Shown piece after piece: positions 44,266-53,821 of a stretch of DNA of 64,000 nucleotides. Made by a program: the position numbers and the translations under genes. The notes under the pieces are model-generated. The model saw nothing but the letters and a program-made list of their open reading frames with translations. It did not search any database and had not been told where the DNA came from. Source of the DNA: Bin5 sp965218625 (GTDB lineage: Bacteria; Chloroflexota; Anaerolineae; Caldilineales; Caldilineaceae); assembly GCA_965218625.1 (NCBI GenBank), contig CBDCLG010000004.1, positions 1 to 64,000 on the forward strand. Reading direction: 5' to 3'. Numbering within the stretch: position 1 is the first letter of the stretch; each line of letters opens with the position of its first letter.

Positions 44266-45678
44266 CTACCCGCCTTCCGCGCGGCGCATGAGCGCTACCG
44301 CCGCGCGGTTGTGGCGTTGCACGAGCAACGGCACGTCGATATGTTGCGGCTCGGATTTTTCGACCAGAAGTCGACCGTTGACGAACGCAAAGTCGACCGG
44401 CCGCGGCGAGCAGTAAACGAGCGCGGCTACAGGATCGTGCACGGCGCCGCCGGCGTAGGTCAGGGCCGAAAGGTCGAATCCGATTACATCTGCTGCCATC
44501 CCGGGCGCGAGCGAGCCCACGTCATCGCGGCCCAGCACCGCCGCCCCCCCGAGCGTTGCGATTTCCAGCGCCTCGCGCGCCGTCATTCCATTGGGATTCC
44601 CCATCACCCGTTGCAACAACAGGCACTGGCGCACCTCTTCCAGCATGTTACTGCCGTCGTTGCTCGCACTGCCGTCCACGCCCAAACCAACATGCACCCC
44701 CGCGTCGCGCATCGCCCGTACCGGCGCAATTCCGCTGGCCAGGCGCATATTGCTTGTCGGGCAGTGCGCCGCGCCTGTTAGCGTGTCGGCAAAGAGATTC
44801 ACATCCCTTTCATTGAGATGAACGCAGTGGGCATGCCATACGTCGTCCCCTAGCCAATTCACAATCTCTGCGTACGTCCCGGGCCGGTAACCGTACTTCC
44901 CGATGCAAAACGCCTCTTCATCGAGCGTTTCCGCCAAATGCGTATGCAAATGTACATCCATCTCTGGCCCGAAGGAACGCGCTAAGGACGCGCTCTCACG
45001 CATCAGGTCCTGAGTAACGCTGAACGGACTGGTCGGCCCAATCACGACCCGGCGCATGGAATAGCGGGAGGCGTCGTGAAACTCTTCAACCAATCTGCGG
45101 CACTCTGTCAGAATCTCGTTTTCTTTCTCAATCATCCAATCCGGGGGCAGGCCCCCATCGCTTTCGCCCAGGCTGACACTGCCCCTGGCCCCGTGAAAAC
45201 GGACGCCGATCTCCGCCGCCGCCTCAAACTGGTCATCGAGCCGTGAGCCGTTGTGCCAAAGATAATGGTGGTCGCTGCTGGTTGTACAGCCGCTCAGAAG
45301 CAGCTCCGTCAGCGCCAACTGTGTGCTCACACGGACATCGTCCGGGCGAATGCGCGCCCAAATTGGATAGAGGGCCTCCAGCCAGTCGAAAAGCACCACA
45401 TTTTGCGCGGCGGGCACAACCCGCGTCAGCGTCTGGAAGAAGTGGTGATGCGTGTTGATGAAACCGGGCAGGACGAGCTTTCCGCGAGCGTCCAATCTCT
45501 CGATGGAAGATGGCCCTTCGCCGGCTTCGCCCGTGAACTGGGCCGGCAAGTCAGGGGTGGGGCCCACCCACACGATCTGTTCATCCTCCAAGACAAGCGC
45601 ACCGTTTGCGATCTCCTCACGTTGCGCGTTCATCGTAACGAGGCACTCGGCGTTCGCTATTACAGTCCTCTTTTTCAT
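44266..45678 (-). CDS. Amidohydrolase, 8-oxoguanine deaminase-like
   Basis: The 470-residue metal-dependent deaminase belongs to the COG0402/ATZ-TRZ group. Metal ligands are visible as H-H-H at about 77-79 (P-G-F-I-N-T-H-H-H), H-L-H-T-H-L-A-E near 250, H-C-V-H-L and G-L-G-V-D-G-S-A-S-N-D. The segments F-D-W-L-E-A-L-Y-P-I-W and L-L-S-G-C-T-T-S-S-D-H-H-Y resemble characterised 8-oxoguanine deaminases, though other aminohydrolases of modified purines or triazines are alternatives. The ATG at 45678 is taken as start; an ATG 11 codons earlier is possible. The next gene upstream on the same strand is an unrecognised protein. Confidence 0.8.
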   Translation of the reverse strand: MKKRTVIANAECLVTMNAQREEIANGALVLEDEQIVWVGPTPDLPAQFTGEAGEGPSSIERLDARGKLVLPGFINTHHHFFQTLTRVVPAAQNVVLFDWLEALYPIWARIRPDDVRVSTQLALTELLLSGCTTSSDHHYLWHNGSRLDDQFEAAAEIGVRFHGARGSVSLGESDGGLPPDWMIEKENEILTECRRLVEEFHDASRYSMRRVVIGPTSPFSVTQDLMRESASLARSFGPEMDVHLHTHLAETLDEEAFCIGKYGYRPGTYAEIVNWLGDDVWHAHCVHLNERDVNLFADTLTGAAHCPTSNMRLASGIAPVRAMRDAGVHVGLGVDGSASNDGSNMLEEVRQCLLLQRVMGNPNGMTAREALEIATLGGAAVLGRDDVGSLAPGMAADVIGFDLSALTYAGGAVHDPVAALVYCSPRPVDFAFVNGRLLVEKSEPQHIDVPLLVQRHNRAAVALMRRAEGG

Positions 45679-45792
45679 TGATTGCTTTGGTCCCGAAAGG
45701 TGTTGCCCCATAGCGGGCCTGCGATGGCCGAATCCGCAATCGTACCGAGAATGCAGGCGGCGTTTCTTTGGATGTCCCCCAGCTGGCGGGCT

Positions 45793-46683
45793 TCAGTTGA
45801 GCGCAAGGATGGTAGGCGTCAAGTCCTTCTCGTCCAACATCGTTTCAAGCTCTGCATTTGAGAGCGAACGCCCCTTACCGGCAAGGGCCGTGAGGGCGGC
45901 CTCCATCACATTCGTGCCGAAGCTGCGCCCATCAAGCCTGGGCGTGACCGTCACCAAATGGGACGCGCCCCGCTCTTTCAGAAGTGAAACGTCTTCGTCG
46001 GTTGTTGTATTGGTCACGATCGTCTTGCCATCCAACCGCGCCGGCAAATGCTGCTTGATATAGTGAAAGTCGTCGGCAATGACCGAAGCCCACCGGTACT
46101 GGCGTTCGAATTTCGGTATGATCTGATTCTGTTTCTCGCCGGTGGGGTATATCCACTCGAAGGGAAGTCGGGCCATGATCGGAAGCAGGACCCTGGCCAG
46201 CGTATGCAGAGCGCCGAGACTGCGCAGGAATACGGGGATGCCCAATCCGAAGGCCAGATCGCCGAACAGCGGCTCGTATCCCTCGTCGAGAAAGCCCCGA
46301 ACCATGGCGTAGCGGCCTACGGCGACGCAGAAGAGCGCACGTTTGGCGTGGGGAGGCAGGCGCCCCTGCAACTGCTCCGCGGTTCGACGCTCGACAACGG
46401 CGCGGATGCCGCCCCCATCCACCACCGGAGTTCGGACACCCGCGACGATACTGCGAACTGAGTGAAGGGGAAAGTAGCGGTTGTTAACCTCCAGGCCCAA
46501 GTCCGCGCCGCCGAAACCGAAAGCATCCACCTGGCCGTCGTAGTCCAGAAACAGCTGCCGCATTCGCCTCTGGTCGCCATTGGCGCCGATCCGTTCCAAC
46601 ACGATCGGCTCCCCGCGTAAGGTAGTCTCGACGCGCTTGTCGCGCCGGCTGCTACCCAGGCTGACGGAGACGACATGTTTCAT
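45793..46683 (-). CDS. Conserved protein of uncertain function (possibly annotated quinate 5-dehydrogenase in relatives)
   Basis: The 296-residue soluble protein opens K-H-V-V-S-V-S-L-G-S-S-R-R-D-K-R and has D-A-F-G-F-G-G-A-D-L-G-L near 55, then a second half with a Rossmann-like G-K-T-I-V-T-N-T-T-T-D-E-D-V-S-L-L (about 220-236) and L-V-T-V-T-P-R-L-D-G-R-S-F near 245. I recall similar Chloroflexota proteins labelled quinate 5-dehydrogenase, but I see no shikimate-dehydrogenase active-site motif and give no function. It is 74 bp downstream of the alpha-oxoamine synthase gene and may be co-transcribed with it. Confidence 0.45.
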   Translation of the reverse strand: MKHVVSVSLGSSRRDKRVETTLRGEPIVLERIGANGDQRRMRQLFLDYDGQVDAFGFGGADLGLEVNNRYFPLHSVRSIVAGVRTPVVDGGGIRAVVERRTAEQLQGRLPPHAKRALFCVAVGRYAMVRGFLDEGYEPLFGDLAFGLGIPVFLRSLGALHTLARVLLPIMARLPFEWIYPTGEKQNQIIPKFERQYRWASVIADDFHYIKQHLPARLDGKTIVTNTTTDEDVSLLKERGASHLVTVTPRLDGRSFGTNVMEAALTALAGKGRSLSNAELETMLDEKDLTPTILALN

Positions 46684-46757
46684 CGCGGCTAAGCTGCTGG
46701 TTTCTTGACGCGCGGATACGGCGAGCGTGCATGCGGCCCGCCCTTCCGCCAGTGGCC

Positions 46758-48071
46758 TCAGTCGATGACGCCGATGTGGCGTCCTGCCTCGATGAAGACA
46801 CTCAAGGCAAATTCAATGTCTTCTGTTGTGTGCGCGGCGGTAACGTTGGCCCTGAGGCGGGCCGTGCCCTCTTTGACTGCCGGAGGCAGCACGGGCAACA
46901 CGAAGATGCCATTGTCCTGGCAATACTTCGTCATCGCAAATGCGCGCTCCTCCGTGCCGACCATAATTGGAACAATCGGCGACTCGGTCATGCCGGTGTC
47001 AAAGCCGGCGGCCTGAAGTCCGCCGGTGAACTGCTTTGCGTTGCGGAGGAGGACGCGATTGCGTTCCGTGCCTTCATCTTCAAGCACGCGAAAACCCTCG
47101 GTGATGGCTGCAGCAACCGAGGGCGGCAAGGCAGCGCTGAACACGAATCCACGCGCGGTATGGCGCAGATAGGTAACCAACTTTTGGCTTCCGGCAACAT
47201 AGCCGCCGATTCCGGGGATCGCTTTGCTGAGCGTGCCCATCTTCAGATCGATAGAACCGTACATGTCGAAGTGTTCCTCGATGCCATGTCCGGTCTTGCC
47301 CAGAACGCCTATACTGTGAGCCTCGTCGAGCATCAGCCGGGCGTTGTAGCGGCGGCACAACTCATGCGCCGCAGGCAGATTGAAAATGTCGCCGTCCATC
47401 GAGAAGACCGCATCCGCGATTACGAGCTTGCCGGCGCTCTCCGGCGCACTTCGCAGCTGCTTCTCCAGGTCATCCATATCATTGTGACGGAAGCGAGCAA
47501 ACTTGCCCCGCGCCAGCAGGCAGCCATCCACGATACTGGCGTGATTCCACCTGTCGGAGAATACCCAATCTCCTCTCCCTACCACGGTGCTGACCGTCGC
47601 CAGGTTGGTCACATAACCTGAACTGTAGACGATAGCCTCCTCGCGCCGGGCGAAATCAGCGATCGTCCGTTCCATCTCGGTATGCAGGTCCAACGTGCCG
47701 CCCAGTATGCGCACCCCGTGCGTGCCCGTGCCGTACTTGTCGGCCGCTGCTTTGGCCGCGGCCACAATGCGCGGGTGACTGATCAGCCCCAGGTAACTGT
47801 AGGTGGCAAACATCAATTTGCGTTTGCCCTCTGTATGTACCCAAGGCCCCTCCAGTGCATCTACCGGTTGGAAGTAGTAGTAGAGGTCGTTGGCCTTGGC
47901 CTCCTTTGTGCGTTCCCACCAGGCCTCGATTCGTTGCGAAAACGGATCGACGACATCATCGAGTCCGTTTAGAAATGACTCGAGAGGTGGAGTTTCGACG
48001 GTCGCCGGCGGAACGCCGTCGGGATGTATCCCGTTCGCCTCCGGTCTAAGGCGCGTTACCTGATCAACCAT
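46758..48071 (-). CDS. Alpha-oxoamine synthase (Kbl/BioF/SPT family, PLP-dependent)
   Basis: The 437-residue class II aminotransferase-fold enzyme condenses an amino acid with an acyl-CoA. It has the T-Y-S-Y-L-G-L segment, the G-T-G-T-H-G-V-R loop, H-A-S-I-V-D-G, D-E-A-H-S-I-G-V-L-G with the PLP-pairing Asp, and the Schiff-base lysine K283 in G-T-L-S-K-A. Candidates are glycine C-acetyltransferase, 8-amino-7-oxononanoate synthase and serine palmitoyltransferase; without bio or tdh neighbours I cannot choose. The ~50-residue N-terminal extension is longer than in BioF and is reminiscent of SPT-like members. The ATG at 48071 has GAGG 9 bases upstream; a further ATG at 48086 has its Shine-Dalgarno too close. 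Confidence 0.85.
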   Translation of the reverse strand: MVDQVTRLRPEANGIHPDGVPPATVETPPLESFLNGLDDVVDPFSQRIEAWWERTKEAKANDLYYYFQPVDALEGPWVHTEGKRKLMFATYSYLGLISHPRIVAAAKAAADKYGTGTHGVRILGGTLDLHTEMERTIADFARREEAIVYSSGYVTNLATVSTVVGRGDWVFSDRWNHASIVDGCLLARGKFARFRHNDMDDLEKQLRSAPESAGKLVIADAVFSMDGDIFNLPAAHELCRRYNARLMLDEAHSIGVLGKTGHGIEEHFDMYGSIDLKMGTLSKAIPGIGGYVAGSQKLVTYLRHTARGFVFSAALPPSVAAAITEGFRVLEDEGTERNRVLLRNAKQFTGGLQAAGFDTGMTESPIVPIMVGTEERAFAMTKYCQDNGIFVLPVLPPAVKEGTARLRANVTAAHTTEDIEFALSVFIEAGRHIGVID

Positions 48072-48215
48072 TGTATAAGACCTCATCTTCCGATACAGTA
48101 TAATTCACGAATGCAGAAGTGGCACGGAATAAGGGTGTGGCCACCGCCTGCCAGGCTGCGGATTTCATACGAACTGACATCCGGAGCCGCCCGAGAATAA
48201 TATCATAGAATTGTA

Positions 48216-48236
48216 GCGCAATGTTGTGCATTGTGC
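48216..48236. promoter_or_regulatory. Operator-like inverted repeat between divergent genes
   Basis: GCGCAATG at 48216-48223 and CATTGTGC at 48229-48236 form an inverted repeat with 7 of 8 bases paired and a 5-base centre. It lies in the 280-bp region between the oxoamine synthase and hydrolase genes, a plausible repressor site. No regulator gene is adjacent. Confidence 0.3.
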
Positions 48237-48351
48237 AAAGAGTTCGAAAGTGGCGCAAAATCTGCCGTTCCGGGCCGCGAAGTGTGCCTCCCGAATACGT
48301 ACGAAGAGATTTTCACTGGGACGGAGTTTGCTAAACACGCAAAGCGAAAAG

Positions 48352-49407
48352 ATGAATCCGACAGCAAATCAGGTGAAGATGGGATCGCATAACCCGGTCG
48401 GCAACTACCGGCCCCATATTCTCTTGCGCAACGGCAATATGCAGACCATTCTGAGTCGTCATATTCAGTCTGACGCTCACCTCGTAACCAGAGGTGAGCA
48501 GATGGTCCTGCTGGACGCCGGTCCCGATTACTCGGGCTTCGATCCTGGCCGCTCAGTGCGTCTGCTCGGCTTCTACACGCCAGGACGATTCGGCCCGGAC
48601 GGCGCCGGCGCGCCGCGCGGATTGGCGATGTTGCTGCACGGCTGGGAAGGAGACAGCCATTCGGCCTACAATCTTTCGATGGGCAGCGCGCTGGTTCGCG
48701 CAGGTTATGACGTTCTGCGCCTGAACATGCGCGATCACGGGCCGACGCACCACCTGAACAAAGGCCTCTTCTACGCAACCTTGATTCAGGAAGTCCACGC
48801 CGCCGCGCAACAGGTCGGCTCTTGGGCCGGGAGACGGCCCTTTTTTCTCATCGGCGCGTCCCTTGGCGGCAATTTTGTCGTGCGAATGGTTCTCCGCAAC
48901 GCTCGCGACCCGATTCCCAACCTGCGCCGGGCAATCGCTGTCAATCCCGCGCTCAACCCCCAGCGCACCTGCACACTTTTGGATCAACACGCCTTCCTGC
49001 GCACCTACTTTCGCAACTGCTGGCTCAGGTCCCTGCGTAAGAAACAGCTTCTCTTTCCCGACCTGTACGACTTTGCCGGCCTGGAATCCCTCCCCACGAT
49101 TCGGCAGATGAGCGACTGGTTGATCAAGCAGTCAGATCGCTACAACAATGTCGATGAATACCTGCACGCCTATCGTGTGCAGCCGAGCGACATCGCCGAC
49201 CTGTCCGTCCCTCTGACGATCCTGACTGCCGACAATGACCCCATCATCCCTGCGGATGACATCGCCGCACTGCCTTCCCATCCGCTGCTCCAGCTCCATA
49301 TCCAGCGCTACGGCGGGCATGTTGGCTACAACGATCTCTTCCCCTTGCACAGCCGCCTGCCGGAGCTGGTCGAGCCCCTTTTGGCCCAAGCCGGCAACGC
49401 CGGTTAG
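48352..49407 (+). CDS. Alpha/beta hydrolase (YheT/COG0429-like)
   Basis: The 351-residue hydrolase has L-L-H-G-W-E-G-D-S-H-S (oxyanion region), the nucleophile elbow G-A-S-L-G-G with Ser170, a catalytic Asp in T-A-D-N-D-P-I-I-P and a His in Y-G-G-H-V-G-Y. The N-terminal R-N-G-N-M-Q-T-I segment is typical of the YheT/EstZ-type subgroup, whose substrates are acyl esters or lipids. The ATG at 48352 has AGCGAAAAG upstream, a weak site; a later ATG at 48379 is possible. It is divergent from the oxoamine synthase and followed by MITE copy 4. Confidence 0.8.
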   Translation: MNPTANQVKMGSHNPVGNYRPHILLRNGNMQTILSRHIQSDAHLVTRGEQMVLLDAGPDYSGFDPGRSVRLLGFYTPGRFGPDGAGAPRGLAMLLHGWEGDSHSAYNLSMGSALVRAGYDVLRLNMRDHGPTHHLNKGLFYATLIQEVHAAAQQVGSWAGRRPFFLIGASLGGNFVVRMVLRNARDPIPNLRRAIAVNPALNPQRTCTLLDQHAFLRTYFRNCWLRSLRKKQLLFPDLYDFAGLESLPTIRQMSDWLIKQSDRYNNVDEYLHAYRVQPSDIADLSVPLTILTADNDPIIPADDIAALPSHPLLQLHIQRYGGHVGYNDLFPLHSRLPELVEPLLAQAGNAG

Positions 49408-49512
49408 GTCTTGCATAGAAAACTTCTGAGTGTCATCTGCCACAAAACTGCGGGATGGGAAAAGCTCCATAACCAGAACCGGCGCAATCCCCTTTGCATC
49501 TCGTCTGATCGG

Positions 49513-49724
49513 CAGGGCGATTGCCTCCAATTGGGCCAAGACCCGCGACACTACCTGATTCGAGCCCAACTCCGAAAGAACAGCCGAAAACAGCCCTTTT
49601 GGAGATCGGTCTTTCAGCCGGAGACGATTGACAACCGAAGACGATTGACAATTGGTAGGGGGCACCCCTTGTGGGCGCCGTTCGCGGGATATTTTGGCGA
49701 CCGGACTTAGATGCGATTGCCCTG
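49513..49724 (+). mobile_element. MITE-like interspersed element, copy 4 (with internal duplication)
   Basis: This 212-bp copy has an extra ~18-base direct repeat around GACGATTGACAA near 49,625-49,655. The right arm ends CTTAGATGCGATTGCCCTG. The hairpin arms have diverged (GGCACCC against GGGCGCC), leaving one mismatch. Flanking near-repeats are TCTGATCGG (49504-49512) and TTTGATGGG (49726-49734). It accounts for half of the 437-bp gap before rfbD. Confidence 0.78.
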
Positions 49725-49844
49725 GTTTGATGGGGCTCTGCAATTGCCGAACAAGCTGGAACGTCGGGTATACTGAAGCGCATTCACTGGCGAGGACCGC
49801 ACGACAGGCCACTCCGTATAAGACAGGGAAACGCTGGAACTGCA

Positions 49845-50690
49845 ATGCCTCACATCCTGATTGCCGGAGCGAATGGTCAACTTGGACGTGCCCTGGTCTC
49901 GCAGTTTGCTTCCGCAGACAGGCTGACATGTTGGACGCGTCCCGGCCATGACATCGCAGACCCGGCCATCGCCACTGCGGTAGCGGAAGCACGCCCCGAC
50001 GTTGTCATAAACGCCGCCGCCTGGACCGATGTTGACGGCGCCGAGGAAGCCCCCGAAGACGCGTTCGCCGTCAACGCGCTCGGCCCCAAATATCTGGCGG
50101 AAGGATGCACGCGCTGCGGCGCCGATCTCGTGCAGATCAGCACCAACGAAGTATTTCCCGGTGAGGCGGGACGCTATTATCGCGAGTACGAGCAGACCTC
50201 GCCCGGCAGCGTATACGCCCGCAGCAAGGCCGCAGGTGAACATGCCATTGCAGCTTGTTTGGATCGCCTCTACATCGTCAGAGTGGCCTGGCTGTACGCG
50301 CGTGGCGGCGACAATTTCCCCGCCAAAATCAGTGCGGCCGCGGACCGGCTGGGGGCGCTACGCGTTGTCAGCGACGAGTTCGGCAACCCGACCTACGCGC
50401 CGGACGTTGCTGCCGCGATTGTCCAGTTGCTCGAGAAGCGGCGCTTTGGCATCTACCATTTCGTCAACGACGGATGCGCCAGCCGTTACGAATGGGCAGT
50501 GGAGCTGATGCGTTTGACCGGGCGCAAGTCGTTGCCCGTCACGCCCATCGCCGCACACGAGTGGCCGCGGCCGACGATGCCGCCCCCGCACGCGGTTCTG
50601 ATCAACCAGGCCGGCGCGGCCCTGGGCATTCGTCTGCGCGACTGGCGCGAAGCGCTGGCCGACTTTGTGCGGGCTGAATTCAGCACCTGA
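49845..50690 (+). CDS. rfbD: dTDP-4-dehydrorhamnose reductase (RmlD-like)
   Basis: The 281-residue extended SDR protein has the N-terminal NAD(P) loop G-A-N-G-Q-L-G (8-14), N-A-A-A-W-T-D-V-D-G-A-E near 57-68, the S-T-N-E-V-F segment and the active-site Y124-x3-K128 (Y-A-R-S-K-A-A-G-E). It should reduce dTDP-4-keto-rhamnose to dTDP-rhamnose for surface glycans. The usual D-Y-V-F-D-G is N-E-V-F-P-G here. A GT2 glycosyltransferase follows on the same strand, in keeping with glycan assembly, but rfbA, rfbB and rfbC are not in view. Confidence 0.85.
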   Translation: MPHILIAGANGQLGRALVSQFASADRLTCWTRPGHDIADPAIATAVAEARPDVVINAAAWTDVDGAEEAPEDAFAVNALGPKYLAEGCTRCGADLVQISTNEVFPGEAGRYYREYEQTSPGSVYARSKAAGEHAIAACLDRLYIVRVAWLYARGGDNFPAKISAAADRLGALRVVSDEFGNPTYAPDVAAAIVQLLEKRRFGIYHFVNDGCASRYEWAVELMRLTGRKSLPVTPIAAHEWPRPTMPPPHAVLINQAGAALGIRLRDWREALADFVRAEFST

Positions 50691-50721
50691 ATCAGGGCTC
50701 ACCATGAACGAAGGAACCCAA

Positions 50722-51699
50722 ATGTACCAATCTGGCCCGTCGGCAAAAGCTGCAAGTTCGCCGCCCTTCATTTCGGTCATCATTCCCAACTATAACGGCA
50801 GCCGTCACCTTCCCGATCTCTTTGCCGGTTTGAACGCGCAGTCATTCACCGATTTCGAGACCATCCTTGCTGACGATGCCAGCAGCGATGACTCCGTGGC
50901 CTGGGTAGAGAAAAACGCGCCCCAGGCCCGGATACTGGCGAGCAGGCAAAACCGCGGATTCGTCGCCTCGATAAACCGGTCCGCCAGCGCCGCATTGGGC
51001 AGGGTGATCGTGCTGCTCAACAACGATACGCAACCGGACCCCGCCTTCCTGGCCGAACTGGCCAAGACCATCTGCGCCCATCCCCGCGCTGGAATCGTGG
51101 CCGCGAAACTGCTGCTCTTCGATGAACGCGATCGAATCCACACCGCCGGCGACATGATGGGCCGGGACGGCATTCCCCGCAATCGCGGCGTCTGGACCAT
51201 CGACAGCGGCCAGTTTGACGGCTCGCAGGAAGTGTTTGGCGGCTGCGGCGGGGCCATGGCAGTGCGCCGCGAACTCTGGCAGGCGCTTGAGGGCTTCGAC
51301 GAGGACTACTGGATGTACCTGGAGGACGCTGATTTCTCGTTTCGAGCGCAACTCATGGGCTGGCAGACCGTCTTCTCACCGGGCGCGCGCGTCTATCACA
51401 AGCTGGGCGCAAGCGGAGGCGACGGACTGAGCAGCTTCTACGTCGGCCGCAATACGCTTTGGACACTGGCAAAAAACATGCCGACCCCGCTTCTTCTGCG
51501 TCACGCGCAGCAGATCTTCACCGCTCAACTCTCGATTGCCGCCGACGCGCTGCGTAACATTCGCGGCCGCGCGGCGCGCGCCAGGTTACGCGGACAGGCG
51601 GCCGGTCTTCTCGGGCTGCCGCGCCTTCTTCGCAAGCGCGCCGCCGTGCAGGCCCGAAGCACGCGCCACGTCGAGGAGATCGACCGCATGCTGGTATAG
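50722..51699 (+). CDS. Family 2 glycosyltransferase
   Basis: The 325-residue GT-A fold enzyme has I-S-V-I-I-P-N-Y-N-G at the start of its domain, the D-D-A-S-S-D-D-S nucleotide-sugar segment, L-L-N-N-D-T-Q as the metal-binding DxD counterpart, and E-D-A-D-F-S-F-R-A downstream, which is close to rhamnosyltransferase-type GT2 enzymes. It likely adds a sugar to a surface glycan and is paired with rfbD, from which it is separated by 31 bp. The ATG at 50722 is preferred because GAAGGA lies 6 bases upstream; an in-frame ATG at 50704 has a weaker site. Confidence 0.85.
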   Translation: MYQSGPSAKAASSPPFISVIIPNYNGSRHLPDLFAGLNAQSFTDFETILADDASSDDSVAWVEKNAPQARILASRQNRGFVASINRSASAALGRVIVLLNNDTQPDPAFLAELAKTICAHPRAGIVAAKLLLFDERDRIHTAGDMMGRDGIPRNRGVWTIDSGQFDGSQEVFGGCGGAMAVRRELWQALEGFDEDYWMYLEDADFSFRAQLMGWQTVFSPGARVYHKLGASGGDGLSSFYVGRNTLWTLAKNMPTPLLLRHAQQIFTAQLSIAADALRNIRGRAARARLRGQAAGLLGLPRLLRKRAAVQARSTRHVEEIDRMLV

Positions 51700-51760
51700 G
51701 AGCCGTCAGTTCCATCACGATCTGCAATTTGCCCAGGTCAGACGCCCGCGGAAAGCAGTC

Positions 51761-53026
51761 TCAGTTTGTCCCCCCTATTCTTTCCTCCAGCAGCCTGTCA
51801 TCCACACGTTCGCCGATCAGATAGCGCCGCGACGCGCTGACACCCGCATCGACGATGACATACCGTCCCGGCCGCAAACCCAGGTAGCTATCTAGCAGCC
51901 GGTTGGTGACGTCCCGCCACCGCAGCGCAGCCGTCCGGTCGGCGCGCTGCAGAGCAACCCAATCGGCAGGTATCTCGATGGCGACGCAGGCAGTCTCGGC
52001 GTCAAATACCGGCGAACCGTCCGCCCGGTTGACAATCGTCAGCTCAGGGTCCTCTCCAATTTCCCGCGGGGCGGCCTGGCCCGCTCCCGCTAGCGCCGTC
52101 CGCGCTTTTGGCGAGCGCAGCGGCCACAGCAAATTGAGCCGTGACGCGGGGACGCGGTTCAACTCGTTTCTAAACGGATAGAGGTTGGGCTGAAATTCGC
52201 CGGCTACTGCGCCCAGCCGTGTGAAATTGAGAAGCGCATTGGCGAAGAGCAGTGGGTCCGCCGTCCAGCTGATCCGTTCGATGCCCTCCGCAAGGGCGAG
52301 ACGTGCCTGAAGACGTTTGAGCGCCTGACCGATGCCGCGTCCCCGCTGTTCCGGGGCGACGGCCAGCAGCTGAGACTCCAGCTGCCGCACCCGGCCGCCT
52401 GTCCCCTCGCATCCTTCCGACTGACCGCGGCCGAAGCTATAGAACCCCAACAGGAAACCGGCCAGCGCTCCGTCCATCCTCGCCACCAGGGAGGAGCCCG
52501 TGCCCGCTTCGTCACTATGCAGATCGCTGGGGTACAGCCCGTCCGGTGGACTGTGCCAGATCGACTGCTGCATCGAACGAATGACAGCCGCCTCCGCCGC
52601 ATCAGGACGGCCGCAGTCAACGCCTTCGATTTCTTCGTGCGTCGGTTTGAAATGTCGGGCTGCTTCCGGCCGGTAAAAGACAGTCCTGTCGCCTGGCGCA
52701 AGAGCCATTTCCACGGCCGCGGTGACCTCCTCCGCGCCGCCAACCGGGGTACCGGCCGCGTGCTCGTAGCGTAGCGTGTAGACGGCGCCGTGGGAATCGA
52801 CGTCGCGCGGCAGCAGGAAGGCGAAGCCGGATACCTCCGACCCGGCGCCCGCCCCTTTGTCCTTCAAGGTAAAGAGAGAGCCCCCAATCTTAGGAAGAAC
52901 AACCTCCAAAAAGTGGTGAGGCAGAAGTGTAGACCGGTTCCCCAACCGGCGCCGCATCTCTCGCAGCCGTGAGGGCCAGTCGGCGGCTCGCACGTCAACG
53001 CGCGTCGCGCAGGGGGACAGAGTCAT
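51761..53026 (-). CDS. GNAT-family acetyltransferase with extended C-terminal domain (COG3375-like)
   Basis: The 421-residue protein has a GNAT core in its first half with the acetyl-CoA motif V-A-P-E-Q-R-G-R-G-I-G-Q-A (near 227) and a second half of about 150 residues ending in V-I-V-D-A-G-V-S. The length and layout fit predicted GNAT proteins of the COG3375 type. The acceptor is unknown. Its ATG overlaps the stop of the upstream GNAT gene (ATGA), so the two acetyltransferases are translationally coupled. Confidence 0.72.
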   Translation of the reverse strand: MTLSPCATRVDVRAADWPSRLREMRRRLGNRSTLLPHHFLEVVLPKIGGSLFTLKDKGAGAGSEVSGFAFLLPRDVDSHGAVYTLRYEHAAGTPVGGAEEVTAAVEMALAPGDRTVFYRPEAARHFKPTHEEIEGVDCGRPDAAEAAVIRSMQQSIWHSPPDGLYPSDLHSDEAGTGSSLVARMDGALAGFLLGFYSFGRGQSEGCEGTGGRVRQLESQLLAVAPEQRGRGIGQALKRLQARLALAEGIERISWTADPLLFANALLNFTRLGAVAGEFQPNLYPFRNELNRVPASRLNLLWPLRSPKARTALAGAGQAAPREIGEDPELTIVNRADGSPVFDAETACVAIEIPADWVALQRADRTAALRWRDVTNRLLDSYLGLRPGRYVIVDAGVSASRRYLIGERVDDRLLEERIGGTN

Positions 53027-53580
53027 TGCCCGGCTTCTCCGTAGCGCTGCTCCCACTCCTCGATAGTCAGACCGTAGCAGAACTCATCCAGATAACGGCC
53101 CCGTGTGAATACCGCCCGCCGTATCGTGCCCTCATGCACAAATCCAAGCCGCTCGTGCAGCGCACGCGAGGCCCTGTTCTCGCTGTGCATCTGAACGTTT
53201 GCCTTCTGGTAGCGCAGCTCCTGAAAATAGTATCGCAGCACCAGCTGAACTGCAGCCGCGGCATAGCCCCTGCGCCTATGGCGAGCCTCAATGCCGACTC
53301 CGTACTTGAAAACGCCGCTGCGGGGATGGCAATCGTGTGTGTGGATAAAGCCTACCTGTGTACCCTCGCTGTTCTCGATGACCCAATCGAAGCTGTCGCC
53401 TTCCAGCTTCTTTTCCGCCGCTGATGCCGCCCACCGGCGCACCTGTGCAATCGAAACCGGCGGCCAAACGAAATCCAGATCGCGGGCCATCCCGCTGTCC
53501 TGGTTCCAGCGCCAGAATGTCTCCCCATCCTCCGGCTCAACGCCCCGCAAACGGACCAGGTCGGTCTGCCAGTAGTTCAT
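53023..53580 (-). CDS. GNAT-family N-acetyltransferase (RimJ/RimL-like)
   Basis: The 185-residue protein starts N-Y-W-Q-T-D-L-V-R-L-R-G. It has Y-G-V-G-I-E-A-R-H-R-R-R-G-Y-A as the acetyl-CoA loop near 92-106 and S-E-N-R-A-S-R-A-L-H-E-R-L-G-F near 131-145, which is the RimJ/RimL pattern. Such enzymes acetylate N-termini, antibiotics or small amines. GGGAAAGAG immediately precedes the ATG. The preceding in-frame codons back to 53721 are not domain-like. Confidence 0.82.
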   Translation of the reverse strand: MNYWQTDLVRLRGVEPEDGETFWRWNQDSGMARDLDFVWPPVSIAQVRRWAASAAEKKLEGDSFDWVIENSEGTQVGFIHTHDCHPRSGVFKYGVGIEARHRRRGYAAAAVQLVLRYYFQELRYQKANVQMHSENRASRALHERLGFVHEGTIRRAVFTRGRYLDEFCYGLTIEEWEQRYGEAGQ

Positions 53581-53821
53581 GCTCTTTCCCGAAAATCCAT
53601 TCGCCTGTGTGCGGGTTGCCCCACGATACCTGACTCGCAGCCTCTGGCTGCACCAGGTGCAAAAGTCCCGCCGAATCGTCAAATTCAATCCGACAACCGA
53701 CCTGCTACTGAACTTTGGCAATTGTAACGGCAGGGTGCGGAAAACCGTTGAACCGGTTCCGCTTTGGGCGGAGGCAGCAGTAGGACCCCAGTCTCAGCGG
53801 GAACATGGGGTCTGCTTCTCC

